Origin: Desulfobacteraceae bacterium
GTDB taxonomy: Bacteria; Desulfobacterota; Desulfobacteria; Desulfobacterales; UBA11574
Assembly: GCA_002868985.1 (NCBI GenBank)
Contig: PKTV01000561.1
Location: 1-6,687 of the forward strand
Length of the DNA stretch: 6,687 nt
Reading direction: 5' to 3'
A model generated the notes under the pieces. The model saw only the letters and a list, made by a program, of their open reading frames with translations, was not told the origin of the DNA and did not search any database. Position numbers and translations under genes: made by a program. Below are positions 1 through 5,829 of the stretch, piece after piece (positions within the stretch are counted from its first letter, which is position 1; every line of letters starts with the position of its first letter).

Positions 1-2
1 CT

Positions 3-1700
3 TCCCAGCGAAACAAGTTTCAATCTTTCAGTTCGAATCTTCAAGAAAGCATTGCCAATGCATTATCATGGACGTCAAAAGACAGCGTTATCAATACAGA
101 TGTGATAGAAACAGCCCTGGATGCCTTTTCCTCAAGGTTCGACAAAGATCTTGGAGGATTTAGCCCGGCACCCAAGTTTCCGTCTCCATCCATTCAGAAT
201 TTTTTATTTGCCCATTATTTTTACGATAAAAATGGTATTAAAAAAGACAAAACCGCCCTTTTGATGGGCACTGCGACGCTGCGTGCCATGGCAAACGGCG
301 GCATTTATGATCAATTGGGGGGCGGGTTTCATCGCTATTCCACGGATGCCAAATGGCATGTTCCCCATTTTGAGAAAATGCTGTATGACAATGCCCAGCT
401 GTTAAGAAATTATCTGGATGCTTTTTTGATTACCGGTGACAGGTTTTTTGAGAAAATTGCCAGGGAAACGGCAGATTATGTTCTGCGAGATATGACACAC
501 CTTGACGGCGGTTTTTATTCGGCTGAAGATGCAGACAGTCTTCCTACTGGAAAGAATTTGGAAGATACAAACAAAAAGAAAGCTGAAGGCGCATTCTATG
601 TGTGGGAACAAAAAGAGATTAAAGATCTGTTGGGTGACGGTCCGGGAGAAATATTTTCATATCGCTATGGCGTAAAACCCGAAGGGAATGCCGAATTTGA
701 TCCTTTTAATGAATTTAGAGGAAAAAATATTCTATTCAACGCGCATTCCATTGATGAAGTTGCCAAAAAGTTCGATTTGTCAAAAGAAGACATCGAAACC
801 TCGCTTATTCAGTCAAAATTAAAACTTCTGGCAGTGCGCTCAAAAAGACATAGGCCGCATCTTGACGACAAAGTTTTGACTTCGTGGAACGGACTGATGA
901 TATCTGCTCTTTCCAGATCTTACCAGGTTTTGGGAGAAAAAAGATACCTTGAAGCAGCAAGAAATGCGGCGATATTTTTGAGAAAAAACCTTTATGATGA
1001 CAAGACCAACACATTGTTAAGAAGGTGGCGTCAGGGTGAAAGAAAAATTGCCGGTATGGCCGATGACTATGCTTTTCTAATCCAGGGCTTAATAGACCTT
1101 TATGAAGCCGATTTTGATCCAGGCTGGATCGAATGGGCACTTAAACTGATGGACGATCAGATACAGCTGTTTTACGATGCAGAAAACGGTGGTTTTTTTA
1201 TGACCCGAAAGGGGCATGATAAAACGATTGATCTTCGGATCAAGGAGGATACGGACAATGTAATACCTTCAGCCGCATCGGTGGCGGTGTCGAATGGATT
1301 GCGCCTGGCAAAGTTTGCCGATTCAAGGGGATATTCGGTTGTTGTGGAGCAAACTTTAAAAAGTATTTTGGCAAGAATTCATTCTCAGCCGGATTCGGCA
1401 CCGGAACTTCTGGTTGCTCTGATCACATCACTGACCCAACCGGTTGAAGTGATTATTATCGGAGAACGGAACACTGCGGAAACGCGATCCATGCTGAAAA
1501 CCGTAAATTCAGTATATTATCCCGGGAAAATTGTGCTGTTGGTGGATAATGACACCACTCAAGACAGGCTGGCCCAATATCTTCCATTTATCGCATCGGT
1601 CAAAAAGATTGACGACAAAACAACGGCTTATGTTTGTACAGACAAAACATGCAAACCACCGGTTACGGATCCTGAAGCAGTGAAAAAATTGCTGAATTGA
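3..1700 (+). CDS. YyaL/SPATA20-type thioredoxin-domain protein (COG1331), 5' end outside the window
   Basis: The frame is open from the first full codon (position 3) to TGA at 1698-1700, so the gene starts left of the window. A GTG at 102 is an internal codon, not a credible start. Family members are roughly 680-700 residues with an N-terminal thioredoxin-like domain (DUF255) followed by an (alpha/alpha)6-barrel resembling six-hairpin glycosidases and N-acylglucosamine 2-epimerases. The 566 codons here would be the barrel, with the thioredoxin domain off the edge. Counting from the codon at 102, family hallmarks are GGFSPAPKFPSP (18-29), GGIYDQLGGGFHRYSTD (66-82), WHVPHFEKMLYDNAQL (85-100), GGFYSAEDADS (136-146), then RPHLDDKVLTSWNGLM and DDYAFLIQGLIDLYEA. 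The C-terminus ends with a VCTDKTCKPP segment common in the family. The biochemical function of this cytosolic family is not established; a carbohydrate- or redox-related role is inference. No frameshift is seen. Confidence 0.93.
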   Translation, partial: SQRNKFQSFSSNLQESIANALSWTSKDSVINTDVIETALDAFSSRFDKDLGGFSPAPKFPSPSIQNFLFAHYFYDKNGIKKDKTALLMGTATLRAMANGGIYDQLGGGFHRYSTDAKWHVPHFEKMLYDNAQLLRNYLDAFLITGDRFFEKIARETADYVLRDMTHLDGGFYSAEDADSLPTGKNLEDTNKKKAEGAFYVWEQKEIKDLLGDGPGEIFSYRYGVKPEGNAEFDPFNEFRGKNILFNAHSIDEVAKKFDLSKEDIETSLIQSKLKLLAVRSKRHRPHLDDKVLTSWNGLMISALSRSYQVLGEKRYLEAARNAAIFLRKNLYDDKTNTLLRRWRQGERKIAGMADDYAFLIQGLIDLYEADFDPGWIEWALKLMDDQIQLFYDAENGGFFMTRKGHDKTIDLRIKEDTDNVIPSAASVAVSNGLRLAKFADSRGYSVVVEQTLKSILARIHSQPDSAPELLVALITSLTQPVEVIIIGERNTAETRSMLKTVNSVYYPGKIVLLVDNDTTQDRLAQYLPFIASVKKIDDKTTAYVCTDKTCKPPVTDPEAVKKLLN

Positions 1701-1754
1701 CGCACAATAAAGAAGATCTGTCGTCTATACATATTGTTTTGATTTGTGAAGGGT

Positions 1755-1837
1755 AGGAGACGATCATGGACTTTGTTGATGTAATAAACAATAGGTGCAC
1801 AGTGAATTATTTTGCTCCGGTGAAGAGATTGTTGTAA
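1755..1837 (+). pseudogene. Nitroreductase-like N-terminal remnant
   Basis: A Shine-Dalgarno AGGAG (1755-1759) sits six bases before ATG 1766. The 23 codons read MDFVDVINNR, CTVNYFAPVK, RLL and stop at TAA 1835-1837. This start closely resembles the first residues of FMN-dependent nitroreductases (typically MDF..VI..RRSV..F.P.K), with Cys where the second Arg of the RRS motif is expected. The body of the roughly 170-200-residue domain is absent in all frames before the next gene, so this is a truncated leftover rather than one frameshift. The break falls inside the left arm of a 12-bp inverted repeat. Assignment rests on a short N-terminal resemblance only; a small peptide gene or chance is possible. 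Confidence 0.45.
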
Positions 1838-1916
1838 ATTTTTACTAAATATGAGATAAGGAATACTTTAAGTTAGAATACGAGACTTTTTTAGCCGTAC
1901 AACCTTACAACAATCT
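1826..1916. repeat. 12-bp perfect inverted repeat with 67-bp spacer
   Basis: AGATTGTTGTAA at 1826-1837 and its exact reverse complement at 1905-1916 bracket an AT-rich spacer with no gene. The left arm includes the stop codon that ends the nitroreductase-like remnant. The outer flanks show no obvious target-site duplication, so insertion is possible but unproved. Confidence 0.5.
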
Positions 1917-1952
1917 TTATGAGTCCATACCCGCTTTCAATTTTAAACGACT

Positions 1953-1980
1953 TTGACAAAAGACGGCGGAATTCTATACT
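1953..1980 (+). promoter_or_regulatory. Sigma-70-type promoter for the glutaredoxin/FTR operon
   Basis: A perfect -35 TTGACA (1953-1958) is followed after 16 bases by TATACT (1975-1980), which matches five of six bases of the -10 consensus. Initiation would fall near 1986-1988, giving a leader of about 50 bases to the ATG at 2037. The Shine-Dalgarno AAAGGA lies at 2024-2029. The position directly before the two-gene unit fits. Activity is inferred from sequence alone. Confidence 0.6.
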
Positions 1981-2036
1981 ACAATAGAAATGATGCCAAA
2001 AAAATCGAAGCCAAATCCGAATAAAAGGAAATTCAC

Positions 2037-2291
2037 ATGTCTGAAAAACCGATTAAACTGTATTCTTTGAGCACTTGCAGTCACTGTAAATCGACCAAGA
2101 AATTTTTAAGTGACTGCACCATCTTATATGAATTTGTCGATGTCGATCTTTTAGAGGGAGAAGAACGTCAGGCCATACTGGAAGACGTTAAAAAATTCAA
2201 CCCGAAATGCTCTTTTCCGACCATCATCATTGGAGATACGGTCATTGTAGGGTTTAAAGAAGAGGAAATCAAGGAGGCGCTGGGTTTGTAA
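2037..2291 (+). CDS. Glutaredoxin-like thiol-disulfide protein
   Basis: An 84-residue single-domain thioredoxin-fold protein, the usual size of small glutaredoxin/NrdH-type proteins. The strand IKLYSLSTC leads into the redox motif C14-S-H-C17. The cis-proline loop is CSFPT (Pro61), followed by I-I-G and the VGF segment near residue 72 that closes the active site in this family. Cys27 and Cys58 are extra. The CSHC centre differs from classical CPYC, and no strong glutathione-binding signature is evident. The start is supported by AAAGGA eight bases upstream. Its stop TAA shares one base with the next ATG (TAATG), so it is probably translationally coupled to the FTR-type reductase, which is therefore its likely electron donor (inference). 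It probably acts in the cytosol, delivering electrons to protein disulfides. Confidence 0.9.
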   Translation: MSEKPIKLYSLSTCSHCKSTKKFLSDCTILYEFVDVDLLEGEERQAILEDVKKFNPKCSFPTIIIGDTVIVGFKEEEIKEALGL

Positions 2292-2623
2292 TGGAAGTCG
2301 AAAAACTTTATGAAATGTTAAAAAAAATTCAGGAACCAAAGGGATACAATTTTAACATTGATAAAAAACGGGTATTTGAACTGCTGGAGGCGCTGATTAA
2401 AAATAAAGATCGCTATGGCTATATGGTATGTCCTTGCAGACTGGCTTCCGGGAGTAAAGAAAATGACAGGGACATTATCTGCCCATGCGTTTACCGGAAA
2501 CCGGATGTTGAAGAATACGGGAGTTGCTATTGCAACCTTTATGTTTCAACAGATTGGAATCAGAATAAAATTCCCCATGAATATGTCCCCGAGCGGCGCC
2601 CCCCTGAAAAAATCATGTTTTAA
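2291..2623 (+). CDS. Ferredoxin-thioredoxin reductase catalytic-subunit family protein
   Basis: This 110-residue protein has the FTR beta-chain pattern of three Cys-X-Cys pairs: C47-P-C49, C64-P-C66 and C79-Y-C81. By analogy with plant FTR, Cys47, 64, 66 and 79 would bind a [4Fe-4S] cluster and Cys49/Cys81 would form the redox-active disulfide. The spacings here are X14 and X12, against X16 and X8 in the chloroplast enzyme. The C-terminal HEYVPERRPPEKI is typical of the family. In chloroplasts it passes electrons from ferredoxin to thioredoxin with a separate variable subunit. No such subunit is present here, as in the stand-alone homologues of anaerobic bacteria and archaea called ferredoxin:disulfide reductases. 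The start overlaps the glutaredoxin stop by one base, so that glutaredoxin is the probable substrate. The in vivo donor is unknown. No terminator is evident just downstream. Confidence 0.92.
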   Translation: MEVEKLYEMLKKIQEPKGYNFNIDKKRVFELLEALIKNKDRYGYMVCPCRLASGSKENDRDIICPCVYRKPDVEEYGSCYCNLYVSTDWNQNKIPHEYVPERRPPEKIMF

Positions 2624-2655
2624 TTCAAGTGTCACATCCGGATTATGATTTTACC

Positions 2656-2721
2656 TTCCCGCCAGTCGAAGATGCCGCTTTGTCGTAGATCCCGCTTGCG
2701 GTGCGGGGCGGTGAGGCGGAC
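2656..2721. repeat. GC-rich foldback sequence after the FTR gene
   Basis: A sharply GC-rich island in AT-rich surroundings. CCGCC (2659-2663) can pair with GGCGG (2715-2719), and an inner CCCGC (2691-2695) can pair with GCGGG (2703-2707) around TTGCGGT. No T-tract follows on either strand, so it is a poor terminator. Its composition and fold resemble dispersed intergenic repeats, but a second copy is not present in this window. The bases from 2722 to 2801 hold no convincing start-bearing gene, only a 19-bp palindrome (2751-2769) and a short coding-like stretch on the - strand. Confidence 0.4.
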
Positions 2722-2801
2722 AAGAAAAAATTTTCACGGTCTGTTGCGCTTTTTTGACGTCGTCAAAAATAAGGCTGTAGCCCCAAGGGCGGAGAGCTTC
2801 T

Positions 2802-2993
2802 TCAAACAGCTTGATCCTGCTGCTCCTTCTTTTTGATATGTTTTATTTGTTCTCTCTGTTGAATGCGTCTATCTAAACCCTTTCTACGATCTATACTGGA
2901 TCTGCACTCAGGAATGTGTAAAGCATAAGAAAATCTTCGGCGATCAGTCCCTGAGCGCCTACCGTCATTATCGAGTGATATTTTTCTGCTCAT
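2802..2993 (-). CDS. Small arginine-rich 'DRR-repeat' hypothetical protein
   Basis: A 63-residue basic protein from ATG 2993; the frame stays open further upstream and a TTG at 3008 would add five residues. The core is a degenerate repeat: RRSGTDRR (12-19), the segment FSYALHIPE (21-29), then RSSIDRR (31-37) and RKGLDRR (37-43). Arrays of RRSGxDRR units around an FSYxxHIPE segment are something I associate with short hypothetical proteins of sulfate-reducing Desulfobacterota. The C-terminal third is Lys/Gln-rich and probably helical or disordered. There is no signal peptide or membrane segment. The Shine-Dalgarno is weak (GAAAG eight bases before ATG 2993). Function is unknown; RNA, DNA or membrane-phosphate binding would fit the charge. 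The last codons overlap a coding-like stretch in another frame, so a frameshifted, longer ancestor is possible. Confidence 0.6.
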   Translation of the reverse strand: MSRKISLDNDGRRSGTDRRRFSYALHIPECRSSIDRRKGLDRRIQQREQIKHIKKKEQQDQAV

Positions 2994-3008
2994 GATAACA
3001 ACTTTCAA

Positions 3009-3286
3009 TATTTCAGGATCATAACTTATCGTTATCGTAATATAAAGAATTTGACCCCTATTAGATGCAAATATCGTGCAAAAGCAATATGTTTAATGCA
3101 TTTAATAGATAAGGTGTAGTAAGATCATATAGATAGAAAAATTTTGCTAATGACAACAATGATGATTTTATAACGACAATCGTGAGGGTTATGTAATATG
3201 TTACTTAATAATTAGGTGGTTTTTTATATAGTCATAATAACAAGGGGGGCTGTCGGCAGAATTTAAAAAAAATAAGAGACGAGAAG
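3009..3286. other. AT-rich intergenic stretch, no gene found
   Basis: Stops are frequent in all frames and no reading frame has a ribosome-binding site. Small features are a repeated ATCGTTATCGTA near 3028, two TGCAAA units around 3066-3080, and GTAATATGTTAC near 3195, a short dyad that might be an operator. No promoter could be assigned with confidence. It separates the small DRR-repeat gene from the terminator of the DsrC-like gene. Confidence 0.6.
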
Positions 3287-3289
3287 TTC

Positions 3290-3317
3290 AAAAAGAAGGC
3301 CCGAACGAATCGGGCCT
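3290..3317 (-). terminator. Intrinsic terminator of the DsrC-like gene
   Basis: AGGCCCGA (3297-3304) and TCGGGCCT (3310-3317) form a perfect 8-bp GC-rich stem with a 5-base loop. Read on the - strand the stem is followed by TCTTTTTG (3289-3296). It lies about 40 bases after the stop of the DsrC-like gene. Confidence 0.85.
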
Positions 3318-3358
3318 ATCAATTGTAAAAAATATCTCAAAGGCAAATCAGTCCACAA

Positions 3359-3700
3359 TCAAACATCGTGCTTGATTTTTGCAAGCACCTCGGAAGTGGG
3401 CTTTGGCAGTCCAGCGATTCTCCATGCGACAATCGGGTCAGGGAATTGCTGATAATGGCAATCTTTTGTTTGCTTGACATTCTTGCACACGGCACGGAGT
3501 ATGGGGAATGCCTCGAATTTTTTGTAATAGTCCCTCATGAATTTAAGAATCTCCATTCTTTCCTGGGTCAAAGGACATTCCTGGGAAACCCCTTCTTTGT
3601 CGGCCAACGCACAGGCGATATTCTCGTTCCAGTCTTCAAAGTTGCGCAGATATCCTTCACCATCCAAATCGATGTTAAGATCTACATGTTCAAGTGTCAT
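3359..3700 (-). CDS. DsrC/TusE-family protein without the functional C-terminal cysteines
   Basis: A 113-residue protein with the DsrC/TusE layout: DLDGEGYLRNFEDWNENIA (11-29), a helical segment ERMEILKFMRDYYKKFEAFPILR (47-69), and the C-terminal RIAGLPKPT (94-102). In true DsrC the tail ends CKIAGLPKPTGCV, where the two cysteines carry sulfur as a trisulfide in dissimilatory sulfite reduction. Here Trp93 stands at the first position and Glu104 at the second (PTSE instead of PTGC), and nine more residues follow. Cys30, 42, 72 and 81 are elsewhere. It is therefore a paralogue that cannot do canonical DsrC chemistry; such cysteine-lacking homologues have been proposed to be regulatory (RspA type). 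The start has an excellent Shine-Dalgarno. It is monocistronic, with its own terminator. A sulfur-metabolism role is inferred from family only. Confidence 0.85.
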   Translation of the reverse strand: MTLEHVDLNIDLDGEGYLRNFEDWNENIACALADKEGVSQECPLTQERMEILKFMRDYYKKFEAFPILRAVCKNVKQTKDCHYQQFPDPIVAWRIAGLPKPTSEVLAKIKHDV

Positions 3701-3708
3701 AATACGTT

Positions 3709-3715
3709 ACCTCCT
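3709..3715 (-). promoter_or_regulatory. Strong Shine-Dalgarno of the DsrC-like gene
   Basis: The - strand reads AGGAGGT eight bases before ATG 3700, the best ribosome-binding site in the window. It fixes the start and suggests efficient translation. Confidence 0.85.
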
Positions 3716-4007
3716 GTAATAGTTATTTACGCTAATTTCGTATCCGAATATGGTTAAAAAGTTTTTGACACAGCGGTCCGAAATAAATTTTTTGAGAAAA
3801 AAATATTACTTTAAAAATTTTTCCGGCCTGCTTCCCTTTACTGGATTAGCTGAAAATAAAGGGTGTGAAACGTAAGTATTTAAGTAAAAGTAAGGATGAC
3901 CGGAACGTTGTCAAGACGGGATCCAGTTAGATCCCGGGTTGCTTGGAAAGACTGAAAAGTCGATAGGGTTTTGTTTCTTTGACCTGAAGAAGAATGCGTA
4001 AATACTT
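3716..4007. other. Intergenic region between lipA and the DsrC-like gene, with two small hairpins
   Basis: No gene is supported. The part next to 3716 should carry the promoter of the DsrC-like gene, but no convincing -35/-10 pair is visible. CGGGATC (3917-3923) and GATCCCG (3930-3936) form a 7-bp stem with a 6-base loop. GACT-GAAA-AGTC (3950-3961) forms a 4-bp stem with a GNRA-type loop. Neither is followed by a clean T-run at terminator distance, and no known riboswitch or RNA family is recognised. Confidence 0.5.
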
Positions 4008-4153
4008 TAATACCTTAATCTTTCATGAAAATTGATGAAAAAAAAGAACATCATCCGATTTACCATTTGAGTAAAATGTATGATGCTATGATGTTGTTTA
4101 AACCCTATTCAAATAAAGATTTTCATCAATTTTCATGCAAGATTCAGGTAATA
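4008..4153. repeat. 34-bp imperfect inverted repeat crossing the lipA stop codon
   Basis: The arm 4008-4041 matches the reverse complement of 4120-4153 at 31 of 34 positions, with an inner perfect 18-bp block (4024-4041 against 4120-4137). The right arm contains the last two codons and stop of lipA, so the left arm looks like an inverted copy of the lipA 3' end and its first downstream bases. The spacer contains the lipA terminator stem. The lipA mRNA could fold into a long stem here. Origin by inverted duplication or as a foldback repeat is inference. Confidence 0.8.
4038..4095 (-). terminator. Probable intrinsic terminator of the lipB-lipA operon
   Basis: On the - strand AACATCAT (4095-4088) pairs with ATGATGTT (4054-4047) as a perfect 8-bp stem. 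The enclosed bases contain a further TTTAC/GTAAA stem (4059-4063 with 4071-4075). The stem is followed by C and then eight T residues (4045-4038). The loop is longer than usual, but the T-run and the position about 50 bases after the lipA stop support termination. Confidence 0.6.
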
Positions 4154-5028
4154 GCCTGGTAGAGGTTCTTGGCGTGGTAGGAACTCCGGACAAACGGTCC
4201 GCTGGCCACTTCGACAAATCCCATTTCAAGAGCAATGTTGCGCCAGTTGTCAAATTCTTTCGGCGGAATATAGCGTTCAACGGGAAGATGGGCTTTGGTG
4301 GGTTGCAGATACTGGCCCATGGTCACCAATTGACAACCTGCATCGAGAAGGTCCTTTAGCGCATTGAGGATCTCCTCGGGTTGCTCTCCAAGGCCGAGCA
4401 TCAGGCCGGATTTTGTAATGATAGTTGAATCAAAAACGACAACCTGCCTTAAAAGATCAAGGGAACGCTGATAGATTGCTTCCGGCCGGACGAGGGTATA
4501 AAGGCGGGGAACCGTCTCTATGTTATGATTTAACACATCCGGTCGAACCTCGGTAATACTTCTCAAAGCATCGTAATTTCCCTGAAAGTCGGGAATTAAC
4601 AGCTCGATAAGTGCGTGTGGAACCTTTCGACGGATTTCTTTAACTGTCCGGGCAAAAAAGGAGGCGCCACCGTCGGTAAGATCATCTCGGGTAACCGAAG
4701 TGATGACAACGTAGTCCAGATTCAAATTCTCAACCACTCCGGCAATCCTGAGCGGTTCCTCCGGGTCCGGGAAACGGTTTGGGCCGTGGGCAACAGCGCA
4801 AAACCGACAGTTGCGCGTACAGTGATCACCCATAACCATAAAAGTTGCGGTCTTACGGGAAAAGCATTCCCATATGTTGGGACATTGTGCTTCCTGACAA
4901 ACGGTATGAACTTTTGCGTTGTTTATCAGGGTGCTGACCTCTTCACAGATGAATCCAGCCGGCAACCTCTGCTTGAGCCAGGAGGGGGGTTTTACCTTTT
5001 GTTCTTCGGCCGCTCGATTCGATGTCAT
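4144..5028 (-). CDS. lipA: Lipoyl synthase (radical SAM)
   Basis: LipA inserts two sulfur atoms into protein-bound octanoyl groups to make the lipoyl cofactor of 2-oxoacid dehydrogenases and the glycine cleavage H protein. The 294-residue length is normal. The auxiliary [4Fe-4S] cluster motif is C44-X4-C49-X5-C55 and the radical-SAM cluster motif is C70-X3-C74-X2-C77 (CTRNCRFC). The C-terminal RSSYHA (281-286) supplies the conserved serine ligand of the auxiliary cluster, which is sacrificed as sulfur donor. Other hallmarks are TSVTRDDLTDGGA, NHNIETVPRLY, KSGLMLGLGE and the QYLQPTKAHLPV segment. ATG 5028 overlaps the lipB stop in an ATGA, with GAGGT a few bases upstream, so the pair is translationally coupled. 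The 3' end lies inside an inverted repeat. All catalytic residues are present; it acts in the cytosol. Confidence 0.98.
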   Translation of the reverse strand: MTSNRAAEEQKVKPPSWLKQRLPAGFICEEVSTLINNAKVHTVCQEAQCPNIWECFSRKTATFMVMGDHCTRNCRFCAVAHGPNRFPDPEEPLRIAGVVENLNLDYVVITSVTRDDLTDGGASFFARTVKEIRRKVPHALIELLIPDFQGNYDALRSITEVRPDVLNHNIETVPRLYTLVRPEAIYQRSLDLLRQVVVFDSTIITKSGLMLGLGEQPEEILNALKDLLDAGCQLVTMGQYLQPTKAHLPVERYIPPKEFDNWRNIALEMGFVEVASGPFVRSSYHAKNLYQAIT

Positions 5029-5768
5029 AATGACCTCGATCGTTTCATAAAAACATTTTCAGCGTCACAGCAATTTACAAGATGATTCAGCTTGTTATCA
5101 TCAATCCTGACAAGGTCGAACCCGAAAACGGATTCAAAATGATGCGTTACGACCTCTCGAACTTGACTCATGGATATTTTTTGCGATAATTCTTTTTCCA
5201 TGGATGTGACCCCAACATCGGTTAGTCCACATGGATTGATCCATTTAAACGGTTTCAGCGACAGGTTGACGTTCAGTGCAAAACCGTGAAAGGAGACGCC
5301 CCGTTTGATAGAAATACCGACGCTGCCGAGTTTTTTGCCTGCAACCCAGATTCCCCTGTTGACGGGATTCCTCTTTGCGGGTATGCCCCGATCTGAAGCC
5401 GTTCGAAGCATGATTTCTTCAAGATTCGCTACGTAATCCATCACCGTCAGGCCGGCTTTGGTCAGATCGATGATGGGATAAACGACCAATTGGCCCGGAC
5501 CGTGGAACGTAATATCGCCCCCCCGTTCAACAGGTATGACCGGAATCTTTTTTCTTTCCAGAAAAGCTCTTGAAGCCTTCAGGTTTTCTATACCAGCCCT
5601 TCGACCCAGTGTAAAAACAGGAGGATGTTCTAAAATTAAAACTACATCATTTTCGATAGCACCGGTTTGTCGGGCAAGGACAATATTTCGCTGTAGATCC
5701 AGCGCTGTCCTGTATTCCATCAGCGAAAATTCTAAACAAAGACAGGTGTTACTGCCAAGTTCAGGCAT
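5025..5768 (-). CDS. lipB: Lipoyl(octanoyl) transferase
   Basis: LipB moves the octanoyl group from acyl-carrier protein to the lipoyl-domain lysine, the step before LipA. The 247-residue protein has RGGDITFHGPGQLVVYPII (82-100), the acyl-pocket segment KLGSVGISI with catalytic Lys147, SFHGFALNVN (159-168), and catalytic Cys180 in NPCGLTDVGVTSM. ATG 5768 gives the usual N-terminal extent (the family start is some 15-20 residues before the EYRTALDLQ helix), although its Shine-Dalgarno is weak (GGAA 11-14 bases upstream). The internal Met17 would cut the first strand. The C-terminus carries about 30 residues beyond the core, including Cys233-Cys234, with no known role. It is first in the lipB-lipA operon and reads directly into lipA. 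No clear promoter is visible; a long foldback lies just upstream. Confidence 0.97.
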   Translation of the reverse strand: MPELGSNTCLCLEFSLMEYRTALDLQRNIVLARQTGAIENDVVLILEHPPVFTLGRRAGIENLKASRAFLERKKIPVIPVERGGDITFHGPGQLVVYPIIDLTKAGLTVMDYVANLEEIMLRTASDRGIPAKRNPVNRGIWVAGKKLGSVGISIKRGVSFHGFALNVNLSLKPFKWINPCGLTDVGVTSMEKELSQKISMSQVREVVTHHFESVFGFDLVRIDDNKLNHLVNCCDAENVFMKRSRSL

Positions 5769-5829
5769 AAATTGAATGTTCCGTTTTTTGTAATTGTTTA
5801 GGTTTTTGAAGAAAATCTATGTTAAAGGA

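Noticed and set aside
1947..2024. Open run after a stop that reads like a protein C-terminus (KDGGILYYNRNDAKKIEAKSE-like) just before the glutaredoxin gene
   Set aside because: It has no start codon, is preceded immediately by TAA, and overlaps the strong TTGACA/TATACT promoter; probably chance, or a remnant too short to identify.
3368..3757. 129-codon + strand frame opposite the DsrC-like gene
   Set aside because: It is the antisense shadow of a family-matching gene that has a strong Shine-Dalgarno and terminator.
3762..3767. TTGACA on the + strand as a promoter
   Set aside because: No -10 element lies at 16-18 bases, and no + strand gene follows.
3963..4108. 9-bp inverted match ATAGGGTTT / AAACCCTAT around the lipA-end repeat
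   Set aside because: It does not nest with the 34-bp arms and is short enough to be chance in this sequence.
4615..5085. 156-codon + strand frame opposite lipA
   Set aside because: It lies antisense to lipA and the lipB 3' end, which have full family motifs; no motif or ribosome-binding site of its own.
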